Source of the DNA: Datisca glomerata
Lineage: Eukaryota; Streptophyta; Magnoliopsida; Cucurbitales; Datiscaceae
Reading direction: 5' to 3'
DNA: 64,000 nt
NCBI GenBank assembly: GCA_003255025.1
Contig: QANY01013420.1
Span: 991,645-1,055,644, forward strand
Positions within the stretch are counted from its first letter, which is position 1. Every line of letters starts with the position of its first letter. Under the pieces are notes generated by a model. The model worked only from the letters and a program-made list of their open reading frames with translations. It searched no databases and was not told where the DNA came from. The translations under genes and the position numbers were made by a program. Shown in pieces: positions 23,801 through 34,543 of this stretch.

Positions 23801-25140
23801 TGTATTCTTAGAAGATGATTATATTTCAAAAGGAATATCTAGACCCATACAAATTTAGAAGAATTTTTCAATAGTGCAAGTGTCACCTAATCTAGATGAT
23901 AAAAGATAAGTCCAGATTTTAGTGAGAATCTAGTTAGTCAAGAGAATAAGAAATGAAGTACTTCCTATTTGTATAGAACCTTATTGTAGTGGGCGCGTTT
24001 CTCATTCAAGTTAAGTGAGAGACTTTCGTATCCATCTAATAGGAACATGACTCAGATCCCAGAAACTATATAGAGGTTGTAAATGATGTAAAGTAAATCA
24101 TTGGCAATCTAAAAAATGATTCATTAACTCTAATGGAGTATGGAAGCTTGTAGAACCCCTAAAGTATTGAGTGCTAAAGACCTACAAGCGGAAGAAAGAC
24201 ATAGACGCAAGGACAAGATATTCAAGGCTAGACGTAGTGAGAAATGGCATACTTAAAGAGATGATATTGAGTATAACATACCATTTTCACTAATGGCTAT
24301 AAGGATTATGTATCATTTGCAGCTCATCTTGTTTATGAACTTTGCATATGGATGTCGAGAACGTTATCTTGTATGATGATCTTGAAGTAAATATATTTAT
24401 GTCTCCATTTTCATATGTATCGCTAAGGGACAGAAATTATGATATACATGATGCATTAGTCCAATCGTGGACTTTAGCATGCATTAAGGACTAGGAACAT
24501 TATGTTTATCATGTAATCAAAGTTTTGATTTTTATCAAGGTCATAATGAGCCATATCAGTACAAGAGAAATGATGAAAACATAATGATTGTCTTGGTGTT
24601 TCATATAGATGGCATTTTATCATTGAGAACGATGTAAAATTAAATGTCATAGGTAAAACCATGTTTGTCTGAATTTGTTTTAATCGTCTTTGGAAAAGTG
24701 GTCTTCATTTTAGGAATTAAGTTCTTGATGTGCTTATCCTGAACTGCGTAAATAATAATATGTTGTATAGATGTCCAATGTAGGATTCTAAGAAAAAGCT
24801 TGTTACCCTTTTAGGTTTGGATAGTGGAAAGTCATAAGTATATTACATTGTACACTGTATGTATATTTCATAGTAGGCTTAGTCAGCATATATCAGTTAA
24901 ATCCTAGAAGATGTCACTGGATAATTGTGAAGCATATACTCAAGTATCTTATGAGAATGAGAGATTATATGTTGTCTTTCATGGTGAGAATCTAATACCA
25001 ATTCGGTATATGAATTAAGATTTTCAATCAGATTACTTCAACAGTAGAACCTAGCAGATCAGTTTACAAAGTCTTCAGCCACAAAAGTCTTTGAGTCATA
25101 TGTGGAGAACATGACGGTTAAGCTGGTTGTAGACGTGATT
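20900..25140 (+). pseudogene. Decayed copia gag-pol
   Basis: The order of recognisable pieces is correct for copia on the plus strand. A zinc knuckle reads KCFYCGKTGYKKT at 22645-22683, followed by a stop where the last Cys would be. An integrase remnant near 23210-23290 contains a GYNVNFI..YSRYDYLYLM-like series. Reverse transcriptase remnants include a WKLVEP-like start near 24140, FKARR near 24224 and MDVENVILYDDLEVN near 24350. An RNase H/connection remnant lies near 24890-25090, ending near a purine tract. Stops and frameshifts occur every few dozen codons, so no protein can be made. Confidence 0.75.
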
Positions 25141-25157
25141 TAGGGAAAGTGGAAGAT

Positions 25158-26725
25158 TGTTAGGATTTTTCGCTAAAAGTACTGAAATTCTATTATATAT
25201 ATTAAGACATTTAATTCTAATTAATAATAAATAATTATTTTTATATTATGTGCTATACATTCTTGTAAAATGACCACAAACATAATAGTACTTATTTTAT
25301 GGGTCCTATAGAGTTTAGCTCATGGGACCATGGTATTTAACCAAGAATCGTTTATGATTTGTAAATACTTAATTTCACAGTTTAGTGAAGTTGGGCGCTC
25401 TGCTAAGAAAAGATTGTAATACATTAACTCTATTATGTACAATGACTTACATTGGTCACTAGGTAGAGTATCTAGTTAATGTACTAGTGCATTTGAAATG
25501 CATTGAAATGACTAATGAGTCTGATTTTCAGTAAAATGCTATCAAATGAAAATCAAAACTCTTTGTTATTATTTTATGAGTGCTCACAATCTTGAAAGAG
25601 TTATGAGCTCATATTTAATAATTTAATTGTTTTGATTTATTAATAATTGGAGTCTATGAATCAACATATTCCGTAGATAGGATAATTGAGTTATTAAATA
25701 GTGAGTCTATAGATTCTCAATAGTAGAATTCATAAACACTTTTAATTAAGTGACATAATACCTTTTAGGTAATTCATTTGTGTGATCATAATAAACTAAG
25801 CGCTTAGTATTTCTAGTGGAGTACTAGAGTTTTGATCATTTTACTTAAGACGTCAAGTATGAAAAATTATCATAGTTGACCGATAGAATGAATATGAAAC
25901 ATAAAGATACGAAGATGTGTATAAATATTAGGTCGGTAGTAATTAACCTAATTATACACGGTACTATATTATGGAGGGGCATTACATAATGAATAAAGGT
26001 CAATAATTGTTACGCCGAGTAATACAAAATATACTTGAAGTTCAATTATAATTTTATAGTGGAGTTAATCGTAATTAGTAATTAATAAAATATATTATTG
26101 GTTTAATCGATATAATTTATTAATTATGTAGCTAAATGTGTTTATATCATTATGGTCTCCTTACTAACCTCAGATTTGAGTTACGTTGTGACGGGACTTG
26201 TTTAATAGATAAATGTTTCGACGTGGATACCCTATAGTCAACAAAGATATGTAAAACTAGCTCCGTCTTTTTTTCTAAAAAGGCTAAAGATTAATTAAAA
26301 TTAAATAATTTAATTTCAATTATTTGAATTAAAAAAAGTATATGTAGAAGAATATTAATTAAAATTAACGAATATTCTTTTTTCCCAACCCTTGTACTCC
26401 TTTTGAATGGGTTATCAAACCCATTCATGAAGGGTTGTTTTCTTCTTAAGTTTTATAACTTCTTTCTTGTACATTTTTTTCTCTAGAGAGTTAGAAAATG
26501 ACTTTGGCCGAACAATTTTTAGAAGCAAAAAGATGAGTTACTTTTTTAAGTGATTTAATCGAGCGTCCACCCGTTTATGATTTTGAGGAATAGTACAGAT
26601 CCCTATGAGTTTTTGATTTTTAAATCAACACCCTTCAAGAGGTATTTTTCCTAATTTGTAATATAAATAGGTTGTTTCTCAAATATTTTAAAAGCTTGTA
26701 TTTTCTGCTTGCATTGATTCCTTCA
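25158..26725 (+). repeat. 3' LTR of the 19-27 kb copia element
   Basis: 1568 bp, starting TGTTAGGATT after the purine tract AGGGAAAGTGGAAGAT and ending GATTCCTTCA. It is the direct-repeat partner of 19127-20708. Confidence 0.9.
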
Positions 26726-26730
26726 TTAAA

Positions 26731-27369
26731 GCACATTTTTTAGTCCTCCACCCATGATATTTGTAGGAATTAGAAATGCATCCGTGTTAGTTTTTTAAGT
26801 TTCGGTTACATTGTCTAATGAATTTTCTTCTACATATATAGCTCTCTATAATTTTTGGGTAAAACATGTAAATTTAGACAAGTCGCTTTTGATTGATCTT
26901 GCTTACATGATACTTGTTTACTTGATTCTTTACTAATCTAAGTGATTAGTGGCTGATATAGACATTTATAACTCACCTTGTAAGCCAAACAATTGGATTA
27001 ATCACTGGATAGGTTATTGCATACATCTGAGTTGAGGTTAATGCTATCAAGTAAGCTACAACAGTTTGAACATATTTACTTAAGGTTATTAACAACAAGG
27101 GGATTTATCCATACTAGCTCACTTAAACATTGATTTCACAACTATTAATATGTTTAGTCTCACTTCTCAGCAGTGTCACTCTATTTTATCTCATCTTCAA
27201 TTAGACATTTTCTACATTTTCTTTATATTAAGTAAATCCCCAACTCATTGTTGTCACATCACTTAACTTCGATTTAAGCTCTGATTTGATTAGCTAATAT
27301 ATTTTTCATCAATCCCAATGGAGAATGGCACTCACTTATCACTTTATTACTTGTTAATGACATGTGTTT
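26731..27369. other. AT-rich spacer, nothing recognised
   Basis: No gene, repeat ends or RNA gene seen. It may include decayed downstream sequence of the minus-strand copia fragment that follows. Confidence 0.4.
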
Positions 27370-27945
27370 TTACATACATAACACATACAACAGCTCCTCA
27401 GCCTTTAGAAGTACATGTAGCTCTTCTATATGAAGGGCTTCAGATCTTGTCCTTATGGATGTCTTAAAGGCTACATATTCAGATGATAGGCCATTCAGGG
27501 TGTGTACGAGAATGTCCTCATCTTCAATCTGGATTGATATTATAGCAAGCATATCTCAAACTTCTTTGATCCTCTGAATGTATGCATCCACTGATTCACC
27601 GCCTCTCTTGCTAATAGACTACAATTATGGCTTCAATTGTAACATGCTTGATCTTATTAAGGTTGAATATCGTCTTTCAAGAGACTATCAGACTTCTTGT
27701 GAGGTTTTCCAACCTACAACATAGGAGAGGGCTATTTGGGAGAGGGATACATTGATCAAAGTCATCAATGCTTGGTCATTTGCTATCCAAGATTGGTATT
27801 TGGGATCAATTTTGTCTATAATTTCACATTTTTCAGAGACTTGAAACTTAGTTGGATAGGTGAGAGATCCATCCACATACTCAAGAGAGAATGAGCTTTC
27901 CAGATTTTGTTAACTTGGTATTTTCATAGAACAAAGTTACTGGAA
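27370..27945 (-). pseudogene. Copia gag fragment (UBN2-type), minus strand
   Basis: The minus strand encodes YVDGSLTYPTKFQ, then DPKYQSWIANDQALMTLINV and YVVGWKTSQEV, the conserved beginning of one large group of plant copia gag proteins (W...D..L...I..SLS). After a frame break, EDEDILVHTLNGLSSEYVAF and TSIRTRSEALHIEELHVLL continue the same domain. No pol is found to the left, so this is the 5' part of an element only. It is unrelated in sequence to the gag pieces at 5.4-6.2 kb and 39.8-40.6 kb. Confidence 0.82.
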
Positions 27946-28262
27946 TCTAATATGATAAAAATTAGATTGCATATTTTTTATAAAAGAAAAATTGGAGAAG
28001 ATTGAGAAGTCATTGAGACATGTGTTTATTACTCTAAAACTATGTAGAACTTCACAGAGAGGTGAAGGATACTGATATAGAATAGAGGAGAGATGAGAGA
28101 AGAAAGTAAGGAGAAATCTTGGAGAATAAAGAATGAATCTTGATATCATTCACACTAAGAATGATTACAAGTATTGTTAGAGTATATATATACATTGACA
28201 AGGATTAGTGTTACTGATATTGTTATCAATAGCAGACAAGTTTAAGCTAGCTAATATATGTT
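27946..28262 (-). repeat. Probable 5' LTR/leader of the minus-strand copia fragment
   Basis: Lying directly upstream of the gag fragment, this AT-rich segment includes TCTAACAATACTTGTAATCA on the minus strand, a CT-rich block and an ATATATATACT stretch near 28180-28192, features seen in copia LTRs. The exact ends were not determined because no partner LTR is present. Confidence 0.4.
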
Positions 28263-28959
28263 ATAGATTATAATAATTTTACAAAGGCTTATCTTGAAAA
28301 ACTAAGTAATGTCATCTTGCACAAACTATACGGTAGCATTTTTTTTCTTAATCTCTAAATTACACACATAAACCTTATATAACATACAAAACGCGTTTTA
28401 TTGGCATTCTAGATATCTTTTGTTAGCTCCAATTTTCCTTATATCAAAAAGTAAGTCATGATGGCAATCGAGATTATAAAAAGAAAAAAACTCTAGAGAG
28501 TCATATAGTACAATGACGGTAAACATAAATTTCAAGTAATTTAGGCCGAACCCTTTTTTAGGCTTTGGTTTCCCATTAGATCAGAACAATTAAGATCCCG
28601 CACTTTTCTTTTATTAAACTCAATAAAATTAATGTTTATATGGTAGTGATAATGAGAGGACATGTGGCTAAATACAAGGTTAATCGGTTAAGAAAGAGAA
28701 CGGTTTATTTGGTAATGACATTTGACCTTCTGCATCCATTAGACTGTACATTATTTCTACTTTTCTATCTACCTCCTAATGACCTGGCCTTTTTCTGAGA
28801 ACGACACAAGCATCCCTATGTTAGAGAGAGAAAGAGAGACGAATTGAAAATGTCTTGTCTGGTGGGGGTGGTCTAGCTCGTCGAGCATATGACATAGTAA
28901 AGCCTTGTTGGATTATTATCCGAGATGAAAATGGAATTATCTCTATGATAAATATAAAA
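28263..28959. other. Intergenic DNA, nothing recognised
   Basis: No reading frame or repeat ends that I can support. A short GA-rich stretch lies at 28823-28840. Confidence 0.4.
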
Positions 28960-29092
28960 ACTTAGACATAATAAGTTAATATGGTTTCTTGCATCATATT
29001 CCTACCTCATCCCTCCTTAGATTATCCATGTCCTTTAATTTTATTTTGAAAGAAGAAGAGAAACTTATTATATAACTGAATATTCACTTCGG
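28960..29092. repeat. Left copy of a long flanking duplication
   Basis: About 130 bp containing CCTACCTCATCCCTCCTTAG and GAAGAAGAGAAACTTATTAT; it recurs at about 31250-31385 on the other side of the copia fragment. A further partial copy (CTCCTTAATTAGATTATTCG) sits at about 31218-31250. Confidence 0.8.
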
Positions 29093-31219
29093 AAGTTGTT
29101 TTTAAATATTTCAATATCTTATATTTTCCGCTGCATTGATTCTTTCAATTAGAATCAGAGCAAAGGTTTTAAATTATTCGAGTAATGCCTTGAGAAATAT
29201 AAATATGTTTTTTGATAGTTTCGATATTCCCTTCCATAACCATTTAGATTTTACATGTAAATTTTCGTTGGTTATGTAATTAGAGGGACAATCTATGAAG
29301 ATATTATTTTTCCCTTTAAGATTTGTATTTAATTTTCATAGATTCTTGTAAACTTTAAACTTTCTTCAAGAAAGGCAAAAATTTTATGATGTAATTATTC
29401 GTATCGGGTGGAGATCAAAACGACGTGAAAAGGGAATTGAAAAACGGATGAAAACTCACATCCATGTAGAAGGTGGCATCACGGACATGCTTAGTATTTG
29501 GATTATAACTTTAAGATCCAATATCGGATTGAGTCGATTCAAAATCCTATAGAAAGAAAACTCAAAAACCCAGATTTTTGTTATGAAGAAGACCAAATTC
29601 GGATGTTTTCCCTACTGAATAGGAGGCTGAATTTGAGATGTCAAGGATCGATCTCCTCTATCTTGAAGATCAATTTTAGACTTTAAATTAAAAAGCATAG
29701 GTTTATGCAAGACTACAGTATATTTTATATATTTATCTTTTATACCTTTCTATTTTGTTTATTATATTTTATACTCAGTATGCTTAGATAAATTTATTTT
29801 ATGCACATCACATTTAAATACCATGTGACTTTAGGTTTCTGAAAGGAGAAGCGTCTGTGATTGCATAATGAAGATAAAATTAAGCATAATTTATGAGGAT
29901 ATAAAATGACTAACCCTAGAAGCATGTTATTAGTTTTTATTAAAAAATAATTTTTAATTTTAATAATCTCACTAGATATTTAATTTGTCATTAATGAAAT
30001 TGTGAGATTATTATAAATTAGATAAAATTATAATTTGATATCTTACAGGGCTCGTGGTTCCACCCGTGTCAAAAGTTATGCCCTACTGAGGTGCACATGC
30101 GCGTACTACGATCCGTCTGTTACCGCAATTCTAAAGATGCACAGTCCGTGTTTTTTGGACATGAAACTAGGCTCCGACGGGTAAACCCTGTCGCACCTAT
30201 AGGTCTCTAAATAAGCTTCAATTTGATATCCTACAGGGCTTGTGGTTCCACCCGTGTCAAAAGTTATGCGCTACTGAAGTGGACATGTGCGTGCTAAGAT
30301 CCGTCTATTACAGCAATTCTAAAGATGCACAGTCCGTGTTTTTTGGATATGAAACTAGGCTCAAACGGGTAAACCCTGTCGCACATGTATGTCTCTGAAT
30401 AAGCTTCAATTTTGATATCTTACAGGGCTTGTGGTTCCACCCATGTCAAAAGTTATACCCTGCTAAGGTGGACATGCGCGTGCTACGATCCGTCTGTTAC
30501 AGCAATTCTAAAGATGCACAGTTCGTGTTTTTTGGACACGAAACTAGGCTCCAGCAGGTAAACCATGTCGCAGATGTAGGTCTCTGAATAAGCTTCAATT
30601 TGATATCTTACAGGTCTCCTGGTTCCACCCATGTCAAAACTTATGCACTACTGAAGTAGACATGCGAGTGCTACGATCCGTCTGTTACGGCAATTCTAAA
30701 GATGCACAGTCAGTGTTTTTTGGATACAAAACTAGGCTCCGACGGGTAACCCTATCACACCTGTAGGTCTCTGAATAAGCTTCAATTCGATATCTTACAG
30801 GGCCTGTGGTTCCACCCGTATCAAAACTTATGCCCTACTGAAGTGGACGTGCGCGTGCTACGAACCGTCTGTTACAGCAATTTTAAAGTAAATATAATAC
30901 TAATTGAGCATGCTTGTTTAATCGAAGTAGGTTACTAAAGATTAGGTTGGCTAATTATCTAATATCACTTAGTAACCCACGGTAATAAAAACTCACGTAA
31001 TTTAAAAATTAAGTGGGAGTGAGATCTTTAATCGAAACTCACACTCTCCATTATTGGACCATAATAAGGTGTTAGGGTACCTCGTCTTCAGTCTTGGAAG
31101 CTCCCTAAAGGAGGGTATCTGAAGTATCAGATATTACAAGTATGGTCTTCATAATAATCACCTTGATAAGTGAATAATAGGAAACGATCTATCTAAGTAA
31201 GAGTTGTCCACTCGTCACT
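29093..31219 (+). mobile_element. Fragment of the 19-27 kb copia family carrying a 188-bp tandem array
   Basis: The fragment begins with the last ~60 bp of the LTR, includes a mutated primer-binding site (TAGAATCAGAGC near 29150) and follows the element's untranslated leader. It corresponds to about 20648-21889 of the complete copy. At 30032 the match is interrupted by a 188-bp tandem array and resumes at about 30890. The fragment has no LTR at its right end and no pol. It cannot be a normal integration product, because it lacks both LTR termini and is bounded by a ~130-bp duplication rather than a 5-bp one. Confidence 0.8.
30032..30889. repeat. 188-bp tandem repeat array, about 4.6 units
   Basis: Units start at 30032, 30220, 30408, 30597 and 30784 (spacings 188, 188, 189, 187); the fifth unit stops after about 106 bp. 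Each contains ATCTTACAGGGC, GGTTCCACCC, CTACGATCCGTCTGTTAC, GATGCACAGTCCGTG and a GTCGCAC block. Units differ by a modest number of substitutions. GC content is clearly above that of the surroundings. The other copy of this copia family has no trace of it at the matching place (about 21540). Confidence 0.93.
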
Positions 31220-31249
31220 CCTTAATTAGATTATTCGTGTCCTTTTAAA

Positions 31250-31388
31250 AATTTAGACATAATATATTAATATATTGTTTCTTGCATCATTCCTACCTCA
31301 TCCCTCCTTAATTAGATTATTTGTGTCCTTTTAATTTTATTTCGAAAGAAGAAGAGAAACTTATTATATCACTGAATAGTCACCTAGG
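31250..31388. repeat. Right copy of the long flanking duplication
   Basis: Partner of 28960-29092, with the same CCTACCTCATCCCTCCTTA and GAAGAAGAGAAACTTATTAT blocks and small insertions. It directly follows the partial third copy at about 31218-31250. Confidence 0.8.
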
Positions 31389-31749
31389 TGGCGTTTAAGT
31401 TCATTTTGACACATTTATAAAAAATTACGGGAAAATATATTTTTGATTCATTATGTACTCCAAACGTTTTCAATAGGGGTGTAAAACATATATTCGGTCA
31501 GTTGGAAGATTACAGACGGTTCGGTTTAGTTACAAATAAGTAAAACATACAAGGTTCATTTCACTTTATGGTTTATGTAGTGAAAACGCATAATCCGAAC
31601 CGAACCGCACTACATATTTACAAAGATATTTTGACAAACCCTACCCACTCCTACTCTTTGAGTTTGCCTCTCTTTCTCACTCTCTTAGTTCCCATCCCCC
31701 TCTCAACCTCTTAGTTCCCATCCCCCTCTCAACCTCTCAGTTCCTCTAT

Positions 31750-31830
31750 CTCTCTCCCTCTCCCTCTCCCTCCCTCTCTTTCTCTCTCTGTGATGTCGCC
31801 TAAATCTTTATCTCTCTCTCTCTCTAACTT
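31750..31830. repeat. CT-rich low-complexity tract inside hAT copy 1
   Basis: Repeated CTCTCCCTCTCC-type sequence, then CTCTCTCTCTCT. It resembles the leader of a plant gene, which suggests the element once carried a gene 5' end. Confidence 0.7.
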
Positions 31831-32039
31831 CGTCTCTCCCTATAGTTGATCTCATAGTTCATAGTTCACAGACTTCATTTTCCCTATCTTTGTGTCAACA
31901 GTCTCTCGCCGCCTCTTGCCTCCTCTGAAAGCTCGTCATCCCTCAGCATGAATTCAAGGTTTTATTAAATTTTGTTTTTCTTTTTTAATACTGTGTTTTG
32001 TTTCATCCAAAAATTTAGGGCTTAGTTTTAGTTCTTAAA

Positions 32040-32245
32040 TCCCCAAGTACTTGTTATTTGTATGTGTAGAAACAGAGCTTATTCTCTGTTTTTAAAAGAG
32101 TTGGCATTTTCTAGTTATTTTTGTGTGTAGAAATGAAGTTTCTCTTCTTTTTGTTATAAGATATGACACTTTTCTAGTTATTTCTGTGTATAAATAGAGT
32201 TTCTTCTCTTTTCTATAAGATTTTGACATTTTCTAGTTTTCTTAC
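32040..32245. repeat. Three ~62-bp direct repeats inside hAT copy 1
   Basis: Each unit contains TTTTCTAGTTATTT, GTGTAGAAA-like sequence and TTTCTTCTCTTTT. The units are imperfect and adjacent. Confidence 0.7.
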
Positions 32246-32589
32246 ATGGATTGATTCTGGGGTGCTTATCTTTCTGGTTGCTGCTTGGATTCGTTCTGTA
32301 TCATTATCGCCCAAAATTTTTTCACCGGTTCCTATCACTTTAGTCCGGTTTTATTTGATTTTTTCGGCTCGCTTCGGTGCGTTCCTGTTCACAAGCCGAT
32401 TCAATTCGGTTTCACTTAATGAAAAAAGCGCACTTGCAGTTCAATTCTGTAAAACTCCTTAAACCGCACCAAACTGAGCTGACTACTCCCCTAGTTTTCA
32501 GATGGTCAATCAATTTCTTTTTTATAAAATTTAACTATTAACTTTGAATTTTATTTCTATGCATTCCATTCTTCAATTTGTCTGACCAT

Positions 32590-32958
32590 AGTGCAAATCA
32601 ACACCATGTGGACGCCTAGTACAACTTTTACTTTTTTTATCCTTTTCTTACTTATTACCCAACTAATGTTCCCGCTTCTCCTTCTATTTTAAGCTTGAAC
32701 ATCATCAACTCGTTGTTGTCTGAATCTACTCCGTCAACATGTCACCATCTACATCCTTTGTGCAATTGACTGTGAAGGTATAGACGATTTTCCTATACAA
32801 AATCATAGATATCGGAACCCAAATTCCCCAACTGAATACATTTTTTAAAGCTCATAGCAGAAAAATTGGATACATGGGAAAAATCACTGGGGAATTGTGT
32901 TTCAATTAGGGAATTCAAAATTCGATACTTGGGTTTTAATAGGAAAATCTGTCCATGT
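32590..32958. repeat. Left part of host-duplication unit 1
   Basis: This sequence (TAGTACAACTTTTACTTTTT, then TATACAAAATCATAGAT and AAATTGGATACATGGGAAAA) is repeated, diverged, at about 51800-52345. It is cut off at 32958 by the gypsy element, and the unit resumes after 50974. See the entry for unit 2. Confidence 0.65.
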
Positions 32959-33323
32959 TGTAAGAGAATATTACAGGATATAGAATGAACTTAGAAAGTA
33001 GAAAAGTAAGAGACAATAGATTCAAGAAGTACTAGGATTGTATTTAGTCAACCTTTTAGGGTTACGCTGTCTCTATTTATAAGGTATAAATATCTAGTAT
33101 ATTCCGCTGACTTCCTGCTACATAATAGGAAAATCAAGAATCTCCCGCCAATAAAGAACACTAATGATTTTGTTGATGTCATTCCTTATTAGAAGCTTGG
33201 ATTGATCTGACTGTCGAATTTCATCTGATGGCTGCTCCTTACAGCTCACAAGTAATTCGTCTCTTTCTTTCTGATTGGCTGATAATTGATTACATGGATT
33301 CTAATTTGCATGGATAACGTACA
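32959..33323 (-). repeat. 3' LTR of the gypsy element (left end)
   Basis: It matches 50688-50974 from TAAGAGAATATTACAGG to a CGTACAAAT end, including GTAAGAGACAATAGATT and TATTTATAAGGTATAAATAT. It is about 365 bp, longer than the other copy, which has an internal loss of roughly 75 bp near 50860. Ends are estimated where the two copies stop matching. Confidence 0.75.
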
Positions 33324-33752
33324 AATGTCTCTATTATACTCAATGGAGCATCGTTGTTGATTTGTAAAGTATCCCTTTTAAATCCAATTGTTCTTGTTTG
33401 ACTTCATCGTCGTCATTGAGGCGAGGCGAGACGTTCAACCTTCTTGAGGTGCCAAGGATTGCCCTGAATAGTTGGGGGCTCAGTCGTTTGCGCCATTAAT
33501 TGCGTAGGTGTGCGGAACGGCTAAGCAATTCTGGCTTCTTCTTGTTATTTTAATTCTTGTGTCGCCTGTTCAACTCTGAAATGTCTCTTCAGTCATGTCG
33601 TCTGAGATTCTTTTCTCTGTTTGGATCTAGATTTTAAGTCCGCACCTTTTTAAAGGTGCACCTTCTTCATTTTTTAGCTACTTTTTAGCTGCTTCTCTCG
33701 TAAGTTCTCTCTCTTCTTCCTAATCTTCGTCGTTCATTTTCTTTTCTCTGAA
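33324..33752 (+). other. Leader of the antisense ORF in the gypsy element
   Basis: More GC-rich than the surroundings, with CT-rich patches (33690-33750) just before an ATG. It is placed where an own promoter for the antisense ORF would be expected. No core promoter motif could be fixed. Confidence 0.4.
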
Positions 33753-34543
33753 ATGGTTGAGTAAACCATTTTCACCCCTTCCATTCCTAGGCTCAGGAAT
33801 GAGGCTGAGCTTAGGGAGTTGATTAGGTTCACTGTTCATTAAGCCAAAACAGGGCCATGGGGCACCCTTGCCGTTGCCCTACATAGGTCATCTTTCACTC
33901 CATGTACATAGCCTAGGTTTTAAATTCTCAATGTCACCCTTATTTCAAGAGTTCTTTTATTACTATTACCTTAGGATTAGGTTTAGTGGAACTTAGGATT
34001 ACTTATTTTGTTAAATTAAAGGGGTAGAATTATTATATTGCCCCTACAAATGATAAAAGTGGTACCCTAATAAAAAAAAAGTCTTCCCAAAGGGGATAAA
34101 GGATGGGATATGGATGTTCTTAACATATGAGAAAACTTGAGCAATGATGGTAGCTCGTTCGTTCCCTAAACTTTGAGAGTTCTCAGTAACTCTCCCTTCC
34201 CGAGCTCTATTCTCCCTTCTGTTTCCCATTTTTTTATTCTTAGTTCTTTTTATCGCTTGTTGACATATAAGCAGGGGAACACCAAACCTTTTCACTCGAG
34301 CACAAAGCGGATCATTATTGCTTGTCACTTCCAAATCCGTAATTGACATCTTCTTCTTGACCCAAGGAAGGAGGTAGCTTCTGTTTTTTGTAGGTGATAT
34401 ACCAGTTGCCATCCTTATTCGCGTCAGTATCCCAATCCCTTATTTTTGTCCAATCACATCTTCCCTTTTGTTACCAGCCAAAGTTGGGAGTTTGTCTTTG
34501 TCAACCGATGTAGATGAAGAAGATGAAGAAGAAATAGACATGT

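Larger units (their letters stand above)
19127..26725 (+). mobile_element. Ty1/copia retrotransposon with both LTRs, coding region decayed
   Basis: Complete structure: 5' LTR 19127-20708, primer-binding site 20711-20722, degenerate gag-pol about 20900-25140, purine tract before 25158, 3' LTR 25158-26725. Target duplications are TTAAT (19122-19126) and TTAAA (26726-26730), four of five bases matching. The LTRs differ at many positions and the coding region has numerous stops, so this is an old copy. A fragment of the same family occurs at 29093-31219. The element lies 0.7 kb upstream of the LBD start codon. Confidence 0.88.
31474..32493. mobile_element. hAT transposon, non-autonomous, copy 1
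   Basis: The 1020-bp element starts TAGGGGTG and ends ACTCCCCTA. It is bounded by GTTTTCAA (31466-31473) and GTTTTCAG (32494-32501), an 8-bp target duplication with one mismatch, as expected for hAT. Subterminal regions carry CCGAACCG-type motifs in both orientations (31604-31616 and around 32340-32415). The interior has a CT-rich block (31640-31830) and three ~62-bp direct repeats. A 79-codon frame at 32223-32462 has no transposase motif. The same family recurs at 61361-62491. Confidence 0.75.

Noticed and set aside
30032..30889. CRISPR-like regular repeats
   Set aside because: The 188-bp units are directly adjacent, with no short repeat/spacer structure, and the genome is a plant's.
34044..34412. 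122-codon open frame on the minus strand within the gypsy element
   Set aside because: It lies opposite the plus-strand antisense ORF, which has the better family resemblance (KKKVFPKGIKDGIW region). The minus frame shows no known motif.
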